DNA of 37,481 bases from an uncultured Prevotella sp. (GCA_947169685.1 CAMVQS010000020.1:1-37481), one strand, 5' to 3'; positions 24,091 through 32,500 are shown, numbered from the stretch's first letter. A program made the numbers and translations. Notes: generated by a model from the sequence alone, not told the origin.

Positions 24091-24785
24091 AGCACGGCTT
24101 CGAGGCATTCACCCCGAAAGCCGTGCTTTTCGATATGGACGGTGTACTTTTCGACTCCATGCCCAATCATGCCCGTTCGTGGCACGAGTCCATGAAGCAA
24201 TTCGGTATTCAGATGGACAGGAGCGAAGCCTATGAATACGAGGGAATGCGTGGTGTGGAAACCATCCGCCTGAAAGCTCGCGAGCAATGGCATCGGGAGA
24301 TTTCAGAAGAAGAGGCACAGCAAATATACGAAAAGAAAGCCAGTCTGTTTGCCGCCTGCCCACCCGCCAAGAAGATGGATGGCGTAGAACGGCTGATGCA
24401 GCATATCAAGAAGTGCGGATTACAGATTGGCGTGGTGACAGGAAGTGGCCAGCACACACTGCTTGACAAGCTGGAGCACTCCTTCCCCGGATTATTAAGA
24501 AAGGAATACATCGTGACCAGCTTCGACGTCAGTCATGGTAAGCCAGCACCAGAACCTTACCTCGCCGGACTGCGTAAACTGGGAATTGAACCCTGGGAAG
24601 CCATTGTTGTGGAAAACGCCCCATTGGGTGTACGTGCAGCCGTTGCCGCACGCATCTTTACCATTGCTGTCAACACCGGTCCCCTTCCCAATCAGCGACT
24701 GCAGGACGAAGGTGCCAGCCTTGTACTCCACAACATGGACGAACTGACAGCCCTTCTTCCACAACTTGTAACGGCTGACGCCTAA
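24051..24785 (+). CDS. HAD-superfamily hydrolase, beta-phosphoglucomutase-like
   Basis: 244 residues from the ATG at 24051 (the longer frame starts at TTG). The HAD nucleophile motif I is VLFDMDGVLFDS, motif II is VVTGSG, and the lysine and acidic motifs III/IV are GKPAPEPYL and VVENAPLGVRAA. An inserted alpha-helical cap lies between motifs I and II, as in the phosphoglucomutase/phosphatase group. The substrate is probably a sugar phosphate, in line with the preceding pgi. Residues 1-13 (MNNCQLSIINYQL) are coded by the intergenic repeat and precede any family-like sequence, so the protein may have gained them recently, or translation may start later. The stop overlaps the convergent lipoprotein gene by 4 bp. 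Confidence 0.87.
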   Translation: MNNCQLSIINYQLKHGFEAFTPKAVLFDMDGVLFDSMPNHARSWHESMKQFGIQMDRSEAYEYEGMRGVETIRLKAREQWHREISEEEAQQIYEKKASLFAACPPAKKMDGVERLMQHIKKCGLQIGVVTGSGQHTLLDKLEHSFPGLLRKEYIVTSFDVSHGKPAPEPYLAGLRKLGIEPWEAIVVENAPLGVRAAVAARIFTIAVNTGPLPNQRLQDEGASLVLHNMDELTALLPQLVTADA

Positions 24786-25348
24786 ACTCCTGAATCGTCG
24801 GTATCAGAATCATCCTCCAGTTCCGTATCCATCCTTGTGTCACGGGCGATGGCGATATCGCCGTTACGCGTCACGGCAAGAACCAGCGGGATATACTCAT
24901 CGCTTTGCGGACGTGTAACACTGCAGGCAAAGCGCACCTCATTGCCCTCTACCTTGTCAAACACGAAACCTTCCAAAATGCCATTCTCACGGAAGTCATC
25001 ATCAATGTAAGAATTAAAAGTGGATTTTGTAAACATACGGTTGAAGAACACACTACCGTCAGCACGGCTGATGGTCAACTTCACACGATTATCTACAAAC
25101 AACTGGCCCGTCTCGTCTTTCACCATAGGCAACGAATCGTCTGCGATGCGTTCTATGGAGCAGACATAGTCACGATCCAGCCACTTAAAAGACTGGGTAT
25201 CCTTATAATCATCCGTACGAATAGGTCCCTGTGGAGCCGGCTTCTCATACTTCGTCGCAATAATTACATTCGGTTTCTTTTTGCTGCTACATGACGCCAG
25301 GCCACCTGTCAGCACAGCTATTACAATAAGTGGAAGTAGTTTCTTCAT
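24782..25348 (-). CDS. Hypothetical lipoprotein (possibly DUF4738-like)
   Basis: 188 residues from the ATG at 25348, which directly precedes a lipoprotein signal ending GGLASC (Cys20). The longer frame to 25378 adds ten hydrophilic residues in front of the signal and overlaps the promoter, so it is rejected. The mature protein has SSKKKPN after the cysteine, alternating strands and a very acidic tail (DTELEDDSDTDD). It looks like the DUF4738-type lipoproteins of Prevotella, but I cannot confirm that. No function is suggested by the sequence. It is divergent from GH43 and convergent with the HAD gene. Confidence 0.72.
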   Translation of the reverse strand: MKKLLPLIVIAVLTGGLASCSSKKKPNVIIATKYEKPAPQGPIRTDDYKDTQSFKWLDRDYVCSIERIADDSLPMVKDETGQLFVDNRVKLTISRADGSVFFNRMFTKSTFNSYIDDDFRENGILEGFVFDKVEGNEVRFACSVTRPQSDEYIPLVLAVTRNGDIAIARDTRMDTELEDDSDTDDSGV

Positions 25349-25375
25349 TTCTTCTTGTTTTTCGGTTTTGAATGA

Positions 25376-25407
25376 CAAAGGTAGCGTAAACCAAGCGAAA
25401 AACCAAA
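25376..25407 (-). promoter_or_regulatory. Promoter for the lipoprotein
   Basis: On the minus strand, TTTG (25407-25404), a 20-bp spacer and a perfect TACCTTTG (25383-25376). The ATG is 28 bp downstream. Confidence 0.75.
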
Positions 25408-25436
25408 GAAAAATACGTTTTCTTACAAAAAATCTT

Positions 25437-25444
25437 TATCTTTG
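25437..25444 (+). promoter_or_regulatory. -7 promoter element for GH43
   Basis: A perfect TATCTTTG 28 bp before the ATG. The -33 region has only T-rich sequence (GTTTTC) and no exact TTTG at the usual distance, so the promoter may need an activator. Confidence 0.6.
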
Positions 25445-25471
25445 CAGGCAAATTACTAATTTACTAAACAA

Positions 25472-27106
25472 ATGAACAAAACAATACTGCTTCTTTTCGC
25501 TGTCCTTTCATTAACGGCACAGGCACAACACCGCTCTCTGGTTTGGTCACCCGACAACGGGGACGGCACCTATACAAATCCCGTCATCAATGCCGACTAC
25601 AGCGACCCTGATGTTTGCGTGGGAGCCAGCGGTGAGGACTACTACCTGACAGCCTCATCGTTCAACTGCATCCCCGGCTTGCCCATTCTCCACTCACGCG
25701 ACTTGGTGAACTGGGAAATCATCGGCTATGCCCTCAAGGAGTTGGAACCCAAAGAGGTATTCAACAAGCCTGCCCACGGCAAGGGAGTCTGGGCTCCCAG
25801 CATCCGCTACCACAATGGTGAGTATTACATCTATTGGGGCGACCCCGACTACGGCGTGTTCATGGTAAAGACGAAGGACCCCGCAGGCGAATGGGAGAAG
25901 CCTGTATGTGTCGTAGCAGGTCAGGGAATGATTGACACCTGTCCGCTGTGGGATGACGACGGACGCTGTTACTTAGTAAACGGTTGGGCCAACTCTAGGG
26001 CGAAGTTCGCTTCGGTACTGACGGTTCGTGAGCTGTCGGCAGACGGTACACGTCCCATTAGCAATCCCGTCATTGTGTTCGACGGTAACGGCAACGAGAA
26101 CCGTACCTGCGAAGGCCCTAAGTTCTACAAGCGCGACGGCTGGTACTGGATTATGTGCCCAGCAGGCGGCGTGCCCACAGGCTTCCAACTCGCCATGCGC
26201 TCCAAGTCGCCCTATGGCCCCTACGAGCATAAGACTGTATTGGCACAGGGGTCAACCAACATCAACGGTCCGCATCAGGGTGGTTGGGTACATACAAAGT
26301 ATGGCGAAGACTGGTTCCTGCACTTCCAGGACAAAGAAGCCTACGGACGCGTGGTTCACTTGCAGCCTGTCGATTGGTCAACAGGCTGGCCTATCATGGG
26401 CAGCAACGGCGAGCCTGTCCTGCGTCACAAGAAGCCGCTCACCTCTAACCTCTCACCACTAACCACGACCCCCGTCGAAAACGACGAGTTCAATGAACCT
26501 CGCTTAAGCCTTCAATGGCAATGGCACGCCAACTATCAGCAAGTGTTCGGTATGCCGACGGCCTTCGGCACCATGCGCATCTACACCTATAAACTCAGTA
26601 AGGAGTGGAAAAACTTTTGGGAGGTGCCAAACCTGCTCCTGCAAAAGACTCCTGCCGACCGCTTTACCGTCACCACGAAGCTACGCATGACAGCCAAGGC
26701 AGAAGGACAAGCGGGCGGTCTCATCATGATGGGCCTTGACTATTCGGCATTGGTAGTGAAACGTGTAGGCGATAAGTTCCAACTGTTGCAAATCACCTGC
26801 CATCAAGCCGATAAGGGCAAGCCACAAGAGGAGAAGCTCATCGCCACGCTGAAGCCTACTGCCAAGGACGAGATTGATTATAAACCCGCCATCCACGAGG
26901 ATATCTATCTGCGACTGACGGTGAACGACAGTAAGGTACGCTTCGCCTACAGCACGAACGGCAAGAAGTTCACGACATGTGGCGACGAGTTCCGCATGAA
27001 GGAAGGTAAATGGATTGGTGCGAAGTTCGGCTTCGTTGCCGTAGAGACAGACCCGAAAGCCGACCGTGGCTGGGTGGAAGCTGACTGGATAAGAATAACG
27101 AAATAG
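25472..27106 (+). CDS. Secreted glycoside hydrolase family 43 (beta-xylosidase/arabinofuranosidase type)
   Basis: 544 residues with a signal peptide (cleavage near AQA-QH). The five-bladed GH43 propeller spans about 30-325: catalytic base Asp45 in NADYSDPDV, pKa-setting Asp155 in MIDTCPLWDDDGR, general acid Glu214 in TCEGPKFYKR. A C-terminal beta-sandwich (about 335-544, starting DEFNEPRLSLQWQWHANYQQ) is the GH43-associated domain that often completes the active site. The product probably removes xylose or arabinose from xylan side chains or oligosaccharides; substrate choice cannot be read. The linker between the domains (LTSNLSPLTT) is coded by a simple CTCACCTCTAA-type repeat. Convergent with GH115, which acts on the same polymer. 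Confidence 0.9.
   Translation: MNKTILLLFAVLSLTAQAQHRSLVWSPDNGDGTYTNPVINADYSDPDVCVGASGEDYYLTASSFNCIPGLPILHSRDLVNWEIIGYALKELEPKEVFNKPAHGKGVWAPSIRYHNGEYYIYWGDPDYGVFMVKTKDPAGEWEKPVCVVAGQGMIDTCPLWDDDGRCYLVNGWANSRAKFASVLTVRELSADGTRPISNPVIVFDGNGNENRTCEGPKFYKRDGWYWIMCPAGGVPTGFQLAMRSKSPYGPYEHKTVLAQGSTNINGPHQGGWVHTKYGEDWFLHFQDKEAYGRVVHLQPVDWSTGWPIMGSNGEPVLRHKKPLTSNLSPLTTTPVENDEFNEPRLSLQWQWHANYQQVFGMPTAFGTMRIYTYKLSKEWKNFWEVPNLLLQKTPADRFTVTTKLRMTAKAEGQAGGLIMMGLDYSALVVKRVGDKFQLLQITCHQADKGKPQEEKLIATLKPTAKDEIDYKPAIHEDIYLRLTVNDSKVRFAYSTNGKKFTTCGDEFRMKEGKWIGAKFGFVAVETDPKADRGWVEADWIRITK
26438..26465. repeat. Simple repeat coding for the GH43 interdomain linker
   Basis: CTCACCTCTAACCTCTCACC and onward: repeated CTCACC/CTAACC units. 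In frame, they add about nine residues exactly at the domain boundary. Confidence 0.6.
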
Positions 27107-27107
27107 A

Positions 27108-27139
27108 AATAGAGGCGGGCCTAATGGCTCGCCTCTATT
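27108..27139. terminator. Bidirectional terminator between GH43 and GH115
   Basis: AATAGAGGCGGGCC pairs with GGCTCGCCTCTATT (one wobble pair) over a 4-nt loop. T-rich sequence lies on both sides. The GH115 stop codon is inside the hairpin. Confidence 0.85.
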
Positions 27140-29724
27140 GTTTTGGGACTCTCGTCACCGAAGAGGAAGGATGATTGATATCCTCCGAGGTCAACCACCA
27201 CTTTCTCAAAGACGATGGCAGGATGCAGGGGACGGAGGGTCAGCGTATGTACTTTCTCCGCTTCCTTCAATGGCAGTTCAACCACCTTCTCCACCACACG
27301 ACGGGCAACGGTCGGGTAATAGATGCTATAGATGTTTTCTGGCTTCTCGTTGAGGTTATCATTGAAGTTCACCTTAACGGGTTCACCGTCATCAAGTACG
27401 ACCTCATAGCAAAGTCCACCTATATTAAGATAATCAAGAGTTGACTTGACAACAACGTGAATCTTGGCCCCCCATACGGCCCCCGAGGGGGCTTCATTAC
27501 CCTGCCGCGAGACATTAGTGTCCCCCTCGGGGGACGACAGGGGGGCTTCGAAACGGTAGCTGAGCGAAGCACCGTCAACAGCTTTGTCGTAAGGCATCAG
27601 TGTCACACCGCTAAGTGTACGGCCCACATAGGGCAATACCGTCCACTGGGCATCGGCAGCATCGGTTTTGGCATAGAAGTGCTCTGCCTCCATGGAGACA
27701 TAACCGTCCTTGGCGGTGAACACGTAGGAGGATTGAGCGTTTGGAGAGAGTCGCTGCACGCGTGGCAGGACATCACGGGGACCGAAGTCGTCGTTCCAAC
27801 TGCGATAGCCGATATGCTTCTGCGTCATCATGCCATTCCACTTACCTCCAGCAATATCGTGGTTGTACTGCGCACAAAGCAGCGAGTCACGACGGAAGCA
27901 CTGCTCTACCCTATCCGCCCACTGGTTGCAGTCAGGATTCTGCTCCTTATACAACTGCTGGTTCATGGCCTGCGCATAATACATCTCATAGACGTTGGCC
28001 ATAGCCTGCACAGGGAACAGGATAAGCTGACGGTAGGCATCACGATATTCAGGAGCAATCTCCATGTAGAGACGTAGCGCGTCACGTTCCAGTTGCTGAT
28101 ACTGACTGACCACCTGCTGCCACTCGCCCGTCTGCAGGTTATACGTCCTGCAGTCAAGCATCTCGGCCGTAGAAAGACCGGCATACTTGCAACAGAGGTT
28201 AAGGATGCGAGCTGCCTCGGCGGCATGCTCACAACCGAAAGCAGAAGCGCAGAACGCTGTCATGTGTGTCGCGATAACATCGCGACTAACAGAACCGGGC
28301 TTCCAGGCCATGTCCATGAAAAGCGTGATGGGGTACTCCATCGGCTTCAGGTCACCGACATTAAGAATCCACATACGGTCAATGCCATGGGTGTAAGCCA
28401 ACGTCAGCTGTTCCCACATGTTCTGGGCAGGCGTCACGTTGAGCCACTTCGAGTTACGCGGTGCACCGACATAATCCACGTGGTAGTAAAGTCCCCAGCC
28501 ACCAGGGTGCTTACGCTCCTTGGCATTGGGCACACGACGTACGTTGCCCCAGTTGTCATCGCAGAGCAGCATGAGCACATCGTCGGGCACCTTCATGCCC
28601 TTGTCATAGTAGTCGAGCACCTCCTTATAAAGTGCCCATACCTGTGGCACGTCCTTGGGATTCTTGCCCGTCACTTCTTTGATGATGCGACGCTGGTTAT
28701 TGACAATCTTCTGCAGCAGCTTGGTGTCGGCATCCTCGCTCATAGCCTCGTCACCATCGCCACGCATACCAATAGTGATAATGTCATCGGTATTCTTGGC
28801 TCGTTCGATACCCTCACGGAAGAAACGGTCGATAACCTCCTGATTGGTCTGATAGTTCCATGCACCGTATTCCGAGCGGTGACGCGCCCACTCCTGATGG
28901 TTGCGGGCCATCGGCTCGTGGTGGCTGGTACCGATGATGACTCCCATCTCGTCAGCCAGGGGCGAGTTCTGCGGGTCGTCAGCATAGAATGCCCATCCCC
29001 ACATGGCGGGCCACAGGAAGTTGCCCTTCAGACGAAGAATGAGCTCAAAGACTTTCTCATAGAAGTCGTGACCGCCGTAGTTGGTGCCAAATGTGTTCTT
29101 CACCCAAGAAGTGAGGCAGGGAGCCTCATCGTTGAGGAAGATACCACGGTAGCGTACAGCAGGCTCTCCGTCGGTATAAGAACCTCGACAGATAAAGATG
29201 CTGTCATGATGCTCCGCCGGCACGTCAGCCCAGTAGTACCAAGGTGACACACCTAACTGCTGCGACAGCTCGTAGATGCCGAAGATGGTACCCCGACGGT
29301 CGCTGCCGGCAATCACCAGGTTGTTATCAACAAGTTGGATGATATACATCTCACGCTTACCCTTCAGCTGGCTGAGGTCAATACGCTTCTCTTTGACCAT
29401 GCGGTCAATAACTGCTGAATGGCCGAGTGTACCTACAACGATGGACGGATGGAGCGGATTGAAGGTTGAGAGTTGAGCGTTGAGCGTTGAGAGCTCTGCC
29501 TCAACACCCGTCACGCGACCGAAGTCAGTACAGAGGTTCCTAGCAGCACGAAGCACGCCACGCTCATCTCCCGCGTCAACATAGATGGTAGCAGGAACAC
29601 CGCCAAGCACAGCGCCTGAGCCGTGAATGAGGACATCACCCTGTGTGAACGATACAAAACGGTCGGCAGCCTGTGCCGTAAGAACGGTCAACAGGCATAC
29701 CGCGAAAAAGATGACTCGTTTCAT
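27121..29724 (-). CDS. Secreted GH115 xylan alpha-1,2-glucuronidase
   Basis: 867 residues with a signal peptide (cleavage near AQA-AD). Family GH115 removes (4-O-methyl)glucuronic acid from xylan. Recognisable blocks are the N-terminal domain up to about 150, then the TIM-barrel region with GIFLNDEAPCLTSW, KGNFLWPAMWGWAF, IIGTSHHEPMARNHQEW, ITIGMRGDGDEAM and LLCDDNWGNVRRVPN, followed by helical and C-terminal beta domains. Two stretches look inserted: residues about 78-87 (a 7-bp simple repeat) and about 727-752 (an 80-bp hairpin-rich element), both in frame. It follows GH57 after 6 bp with no promoter seen, so it appears co-transcribed with the alpha-glucan genes, an unusual setting for a xylan enzyme. 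Confidence 0.92.
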   Translation of the reverse strand: MKRVIFFAVCLLTVLTAQAADRFVSFTQGDVLIHGSGAVLGGVPATIYVDAGDERGVLRAARNLCTDFGRVTGVEAELSTLNAQLSTFNPLHPSIVVGTLGHSAVIDRMVKEKRIDLSQLKGKREMYIIQLVDNNLVIAGSDRRGTIFGIYELSQQLGVSPWYYWADVPAEHHDSIFICRGSYTDGEPAVRYRGIFLNDEAPCLTSWVKNTFGTNYGGHDFYEKVFELILRLKGNFLWPAMWGWAFYADDPQNSPLADEMGVIIGTSHHEPMARNHQEWARHRSEYGAWNYQTNQEVIDRFFREGIERAKNTDDIITIGMRGDGDEAMSEDADTKLLQKIVNNQRRIIKEVTGKNPKDVPQVWALYKEVLDYYDKGMKVPDDVLMLLCDDNWGNVRRVPNAKERKHPGGWGLYYHVDYVGAPRNSKWLNVTPAQNMWEQLTLAYTHGIDRMWILNVGDLKPMEYPITLFMDMAWKPGSVSRDVIATHMTAFCASAFGCEHAAEAARILNLCCKYAGLSTAEMLDCRTYNLQTGEWQQVVSQYQQLERDALRLYMEIAPEYRDAYRQLILFPVQAMANVYEMYYAQAMNQQLYKEQNPDCNQWADRVEQCFRRDSLLCAQYNHDIAGGKWNGMMTQKHIGYRSWNDDFGPRDVLPRVQRLSPNAQSSYVFTAKDGYVSMEAEHFYAKTDAADAQWTVLPYVGRTLSGVTLMPYDKAVDGASLSYRFEAPLSSPEGDTNVSRQGNEAPSGAVWGAKIHVVVKSTLDYLNIGGLCYEVVLDDGEPVKVNFNDNLNEKPENIYSIYYPTVARRVVEKVVELPLKEAEKVHTLTLRPLHPAIVFEKVVVDLGGYQSSFLFGDESPKTIEASH
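27467..27546. repeat. 80-bp GC-rich palindromic element inside GH115
   Basis: Outer arms GCCCCCC (27467-27473) and GGGGGGC (27540-27546) enclose two hairpins: GCCCCCGAGGGGGC (27479-27492) and GTCCCCCTCGGGGGAC (27520-27535). The hairpin cores are reverse complements of each other. The element stays in frame and codes for a Pro/Ser/Gly-rich loop (APLSSPEGD to NEAPSGAVWG). Confidence 0.8.
29465..29492. repeat. Four 7-bp units inside GH115
   Basis: GTTGAGA, GTTGAGC, GTTGAGC, GTTGAGA in tandem (28 bp). On the coding strand it is read as ELSTLNAQLSTF near residue 80. GTTGAGA-type repeats are common in Bacteroidota intergenic DNA. Confidence 0.75.
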
Positions 29725-29730
29725 GTTGAT

Positions 29731-31122
29731 CTATTTCTCCGCTTTCTTTGTTGTTTTGGGCGCAGCAGGCTTCTTGGCTGCAGGCTTTTTCTCAGCGGGT
29801 TTCTTGGCAGCCTTCTTCTCTGCGGGCTCCAGCTTCTCAAGCTTTGCCTTAAGACGGGTAATTTCCTTATCCTTCATCTCAATCTCATCACCCTGGTTAC
29901 GGATGGTGGTGAGCAGGGCATTCAGCTCGTCGTTCTCAATCTCAGGCGGATAGAGGGCATTGACCCTGTTGATGAAGTCACCGAGAATGTTCATGTAGTT
30001 GGTGAACGCATCGAACGGTCCGCTATAGATGCCACGGTCAAGTCCTACGTTGCTGGGCTTGGTAGTCATGAAACGGAAGTTGTTGGAAGCCTGCAGATAG
30101 TCCCAGTCCTGATTGATGCGCGGGTCATCGGCAATGCGCAGACGGTCAGCCACACTATAGAGCTTCTGGAATGCCTCACGTTGCATGGCGTTGCCCAGCC
30201 AGCATGAGCAGTCGCGCTCCTCGTCAACCCATGAGAGGGTGTCGGGCACGTCAATGCTGCTGACGCTCTTCATCTTCATGCAGATCTCCGTCGGCGTTGA
30301 CCATGTGATGCCCTTCTCCTTGGCACAAGCAGGAAGTGCATGCAGGAAGTCAAGGATGTTGGAGCTCAACGGCTGGGCGATCCCCAATGCCGACAGTTCC
30401 ATGAAGATATTGATGATCTGCTCCTCTTCGGGCAGGTTGGCAATGCGGTCGATATAGCCGTCGGCAAAGAGCGGATAGCCCTCCCAGTCGCTGTTATTGA
30501 AGCGCAGCGAGATGTCGTCGCTCAGCTCCACGTCGCGGAGCAACAGCTTCAGGTTCGGAGCAATGTTACAGTTATAGACATAGTGGGGCGACTTCCAGCC
30601 GAGCACGTGCTTGGCACCCTCTGTCAGCATACCCTTGAAACCCATGGCAGCCACCTGTCCGCCAATGTCGTCAGAGTAGATGAGCGACGAGTTACGCAAC
30701 ACCGTCGGCTTCTTGCCGAACAGCTCCTCAATCTTCTGGCACTGCTTCTTCACGTCGAGGGCGAAGGTCTCCTCGTTGGCCAGCGAAGACAGACCGTGGC
30801 TATAAGGCTCAGCCAGGAACTCCACGCAACCTGTCTCGTTCAGCTCCTGCAGTTTGGCAATAACCTGCGGTGCATGATACTCCAACTGTTCGATACCTGT
30901 TCCTGACAGCGAGAAGGCCACCTTGAAGTACTGGCCGTTCTCCTTAATCATGTCGAGCAGCGTGTTCAGCGCCGGCATGTAGGAACGGTTGGCAATGTCG
31001 GTGATGCTACGCTCGTTCTCGTAGTCATCATAATAATAATGATCGGTACCGATGTCAAAGAAACGGTAACGCTTCAGATGTATAATCTGATGTATCTCGA
31101 AATATAAACAAATTGTTTTCAT
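29731..31122 (-). CDS. GH57 alpha-amylase-type enzyme with lysine-rich tail
   Basis: 463 residues, no signal peptide, so cytoplasmic. It fits glycoside hydrolase family 57: N-terminal FEIHQIIHLKR (motif 1), SGTGIEQLE (motif 2), VEFLAEPYSHGL with the nucleophile at Glu105 (motif 3) and NNSDWEGYPL (motif 4). It probably cuts or rearranges alpha-1,4-glucan (glycogen or maltodextrin). After the catalytic region comes a coiled coil (about 405-430) and then about 35 residues made almost only of Lys, Ala and Pro, like a histone H1 tail. Third gene of the GH133-GT4-GH57 set. It lies 92 bp after the GT gene, where a possible second promoter is seen. Confidence 0.87.
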   Translation of the reverse strand: MKTICLYFEIHQIIHLKRYRFFDIGTDHYYYDDYENERSITDIANRSYMPALNTLLDMIKENGQYFKVAFSLSGTGIEQLEYHAPQVIAKLQELNETGCVEFLAEPYSHGLSSLANEETFALDVKKQCQKIEELFGKKPTVLRNSSLIYSDDIGGQVAAMGFKGMLTEGAKHVLGWKSPHYVYNCNIAPNLKLLLRDVELSDDISLRFNNSDWEGYPLFADGYIDRIANLPEEEQIINIFMELSALGIAQPLSSNILDFLHALPACAKEKGITWSTPTEICMKMKSVSSIDVPDTLSWVDEERDCSCWLGNAMQREAFQKLYSVADRLRIADDPRINQDWDYLQASNNFRFMTTKPSNVGLDRGIYSGPFDAFTNYMNILGDFINRVNALYPPEIENDELNALLTTIRNQGDEIEMKDKEITRLKAKLEKLEPAEKKAAKKPAEKKPAAKKPAAPKTTKKAEK

Positions 31123-31133
31123 AATTTTATTCT

Positions 31134-31210
31134 ACTATTTTACAATTTCACTATTTTACTATTTATGGCGGTTTTTACAATTGTCCAATCGTGAAATAGT
31201 CCAATTGTCC
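31134..31210. repeat. Simple AT-rich repeats between GT4 and GH57 genes
   Basis: ACTATTTTAC occurs twice (31134-31143 and 31150-31159) and CAATTGTCC twice (31178-31186 and 31202-31210). The CAATTGTC units resemble the repeat at 24.05 kb. No gene lies here. Confidence 0.55.
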
Positions 31211-31217
31211 AAAGTTA
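31210..31217 (-). promoter_or_regulatory. Possible internal promoter for GH57
   Basis: TAACTTTG on the minus strand is a perfect -7 box that overlaps the GT stop codon, 87 bp before the GH57 ATG. No -33 box is seen. Confidence 0.3.
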
Positions 31218-32486
31218 CTGTTCCCAGCCGAGAGTCCGTAGATAGAGCGTCTTGATCCATGCACCGACCTTCTCCCATGTTATCTGGTCAACCTCCTTCT
31301 TACCCTCCTCCTTCAGATAGTTGAAGAGCGAATCGTTGGCGCAGATGCTGTAGATGGCATCAGCCAGGGCATGGATATCCCAGTAGTCAACCTTGATACA
31401 GTTGTTGAGAATCTCTGCACAGCCAGACTGCTTCGAGATGATCGACGGCGTACCACATTGCATGGCCTCCAGGGGCGAGATGCCGAACGGCTCACTGACC
31501 GATGGCATCACATAGACGTCAGAGTCTTTCAGACACTCATACACCTGCTTGCCTCGCATAAAGCCAGGGAAGTGGAAGCGGTCGGCAATGCCACGCTCTG
31601 CTGCCAGATAGATCATGGCGTCCATCATGTCGCCTGAACCTGCCATGCAGAAACGCACGTTGCGGGTGCGGCGGATCACCATGTTAGCAGCCTCGACGAA
31701 GTACTCCGGTCCCTTCTGCATCGTGATACGTCCGAGGAACGTCACCACCTTGTCCTTGCCCGTATGGTCGGGACGCGGAATGGAGGCATACTCCTCTGGC
31801 AGCGGATAGACGGCGTTGTGGACGGTATAGCACTTACGCGGGTCCTGATGATACTGATTGATGACCGTCTGGCGCGTCAACTCCGACACACACATGATGC
31901 AGTCGGCGTTGTCCATACCGTTCTTCTCAATCGAATAGACGGTGGGGTTCACTTTACCACGGCTGCGGTCGAAGTCTGTAGCATGCACATGGATGCACAA
32001 CGGCTTTCCGCTCACCTGCTTGGCATGGATACCAGCGGGATAAGTCAGCCAGTCGTGAGCGTGAATGATGTCAAACTGCATGGTGCGAGCCACCACGCCG
32101 GCAATAATCGAGTAGTTATTGATTTCCTCATGCAGGTTACCAGGATAGCCTCCTGCAAACTCCATCGCGCCGAGGTCGTTCACGTTCATGTAGTTGAAGT
32201 CGGCATACAAATGGTCACGCAAGCGGAAATAGAGGTCGGGGTCCATGATGTTGCCCACACGGTCGCGAACATAGTCATAACTGACATCACGATAAGCAAT
32301 GGGCACAGCGTTCATGGCCACGATGTTACAGGCTGTACGGTCCTCATCGCCAAAAGGCTTCGGCAGGCACAGCGTGATATCCATGTCGCCCTGAGCATAC
32401 AAGCCCTGAGAAATACCATAGTTAGCGGTGGCAAGTCCACCAAATACATGAGGAGGATACTCCCATCCAAACATTAATACTTTCAT
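31215..32486 (-). CDS. GT4-type glycosyltransferase (glycogen/alpha-glucan synthesis)
   Basis: 423 residues, cytoplasmic GT-B fold. The N-terminal MFGWEYPPHVFGGLATANYG matches the start of glycogen synthase-like GT4/GT5 enzymes; IHAHDWLTYPAGIHAKQV follows. The C-terminal half has FLGRITMQKGPEYFVEA and the nucleotide-sugar E-x7-E motif in EPFGISPLEAMQCGTPSI. By context, set between a debranching enzyme and a GH57, it most likely adds glucose to alpha-glucan. It is preceded by an unusually good Shine-Dalgarno sequence that overlaps the stop codon of the debranching gene. Confidence 0.88.
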   Translation of the reverse strand: MKVLMFGWEYPPHVFGGLATANYGISQGLYAQGDMDITLCLPKPFGDEDRTACNIVAMNAVPIAYRDVSYDYVRDRVGNIMDPDLYFRLRDHLYADFNYMNVNDLGAMEFAGGYPGNLHEEINNYSIIAGVVARTMQFDIIHAHDWLTYPAGIHAKQVSGKPLCIHVHATDFDRSRGKVNPTVYSIEKNGMDNADCIMCVSELTRQTVINQYHQDPRKCYTVHNAVYPLPEEYASIPRPDHTGKDKVVTFLGRITMQKGPEYFVEAANMVIRRTRNVRFCMAGSGDMMDAMIYLAAERGIADRFHFPGFMRGKQVYECLKDSDVYVMPSVSEPFGISPLEAMQCGTPSIISKQSGCAEILNNCIKVDYWDIHALADAIYSICANDSLFNYLKEEGKKEVDQITWEKVGAWIKTLYLRTLGWEQ

Positions 32487-32491
32487 CGTCG

Positions 32492-32500
32492 CCCCTCCTT
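32492..32500 (-). promoter_or_regulatory. Strong Shine-Dalgarno sequence for GT4, overlapping the upstream stop
   Basis: TAAGGAGGGG on the minus strand: the TAA is the stop of the debranching gene and AAGGAGGGG sits five bases before the GT4 ATG. Strong sites are rare in Bacteroidota. It suggests stop-restart coupling. Confidence 0.6.

Noticed and set aside
28093..29247. 384-codon open frame on the plus strand
   Set aside because: It lies wholly within the conserved GH115 gene on the other strand, and its translation has no recognisable domains.
31123..31214. Terminator between GT4 and GH57
   Set aside because: The repeats here form only weak AT-rich pairings with no GC stem followed by a T run.
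31764..32477. 237-codon open frame on the plus strand
   Set aside because: Antisense to the GT4 gene and typical of a shadow frame.
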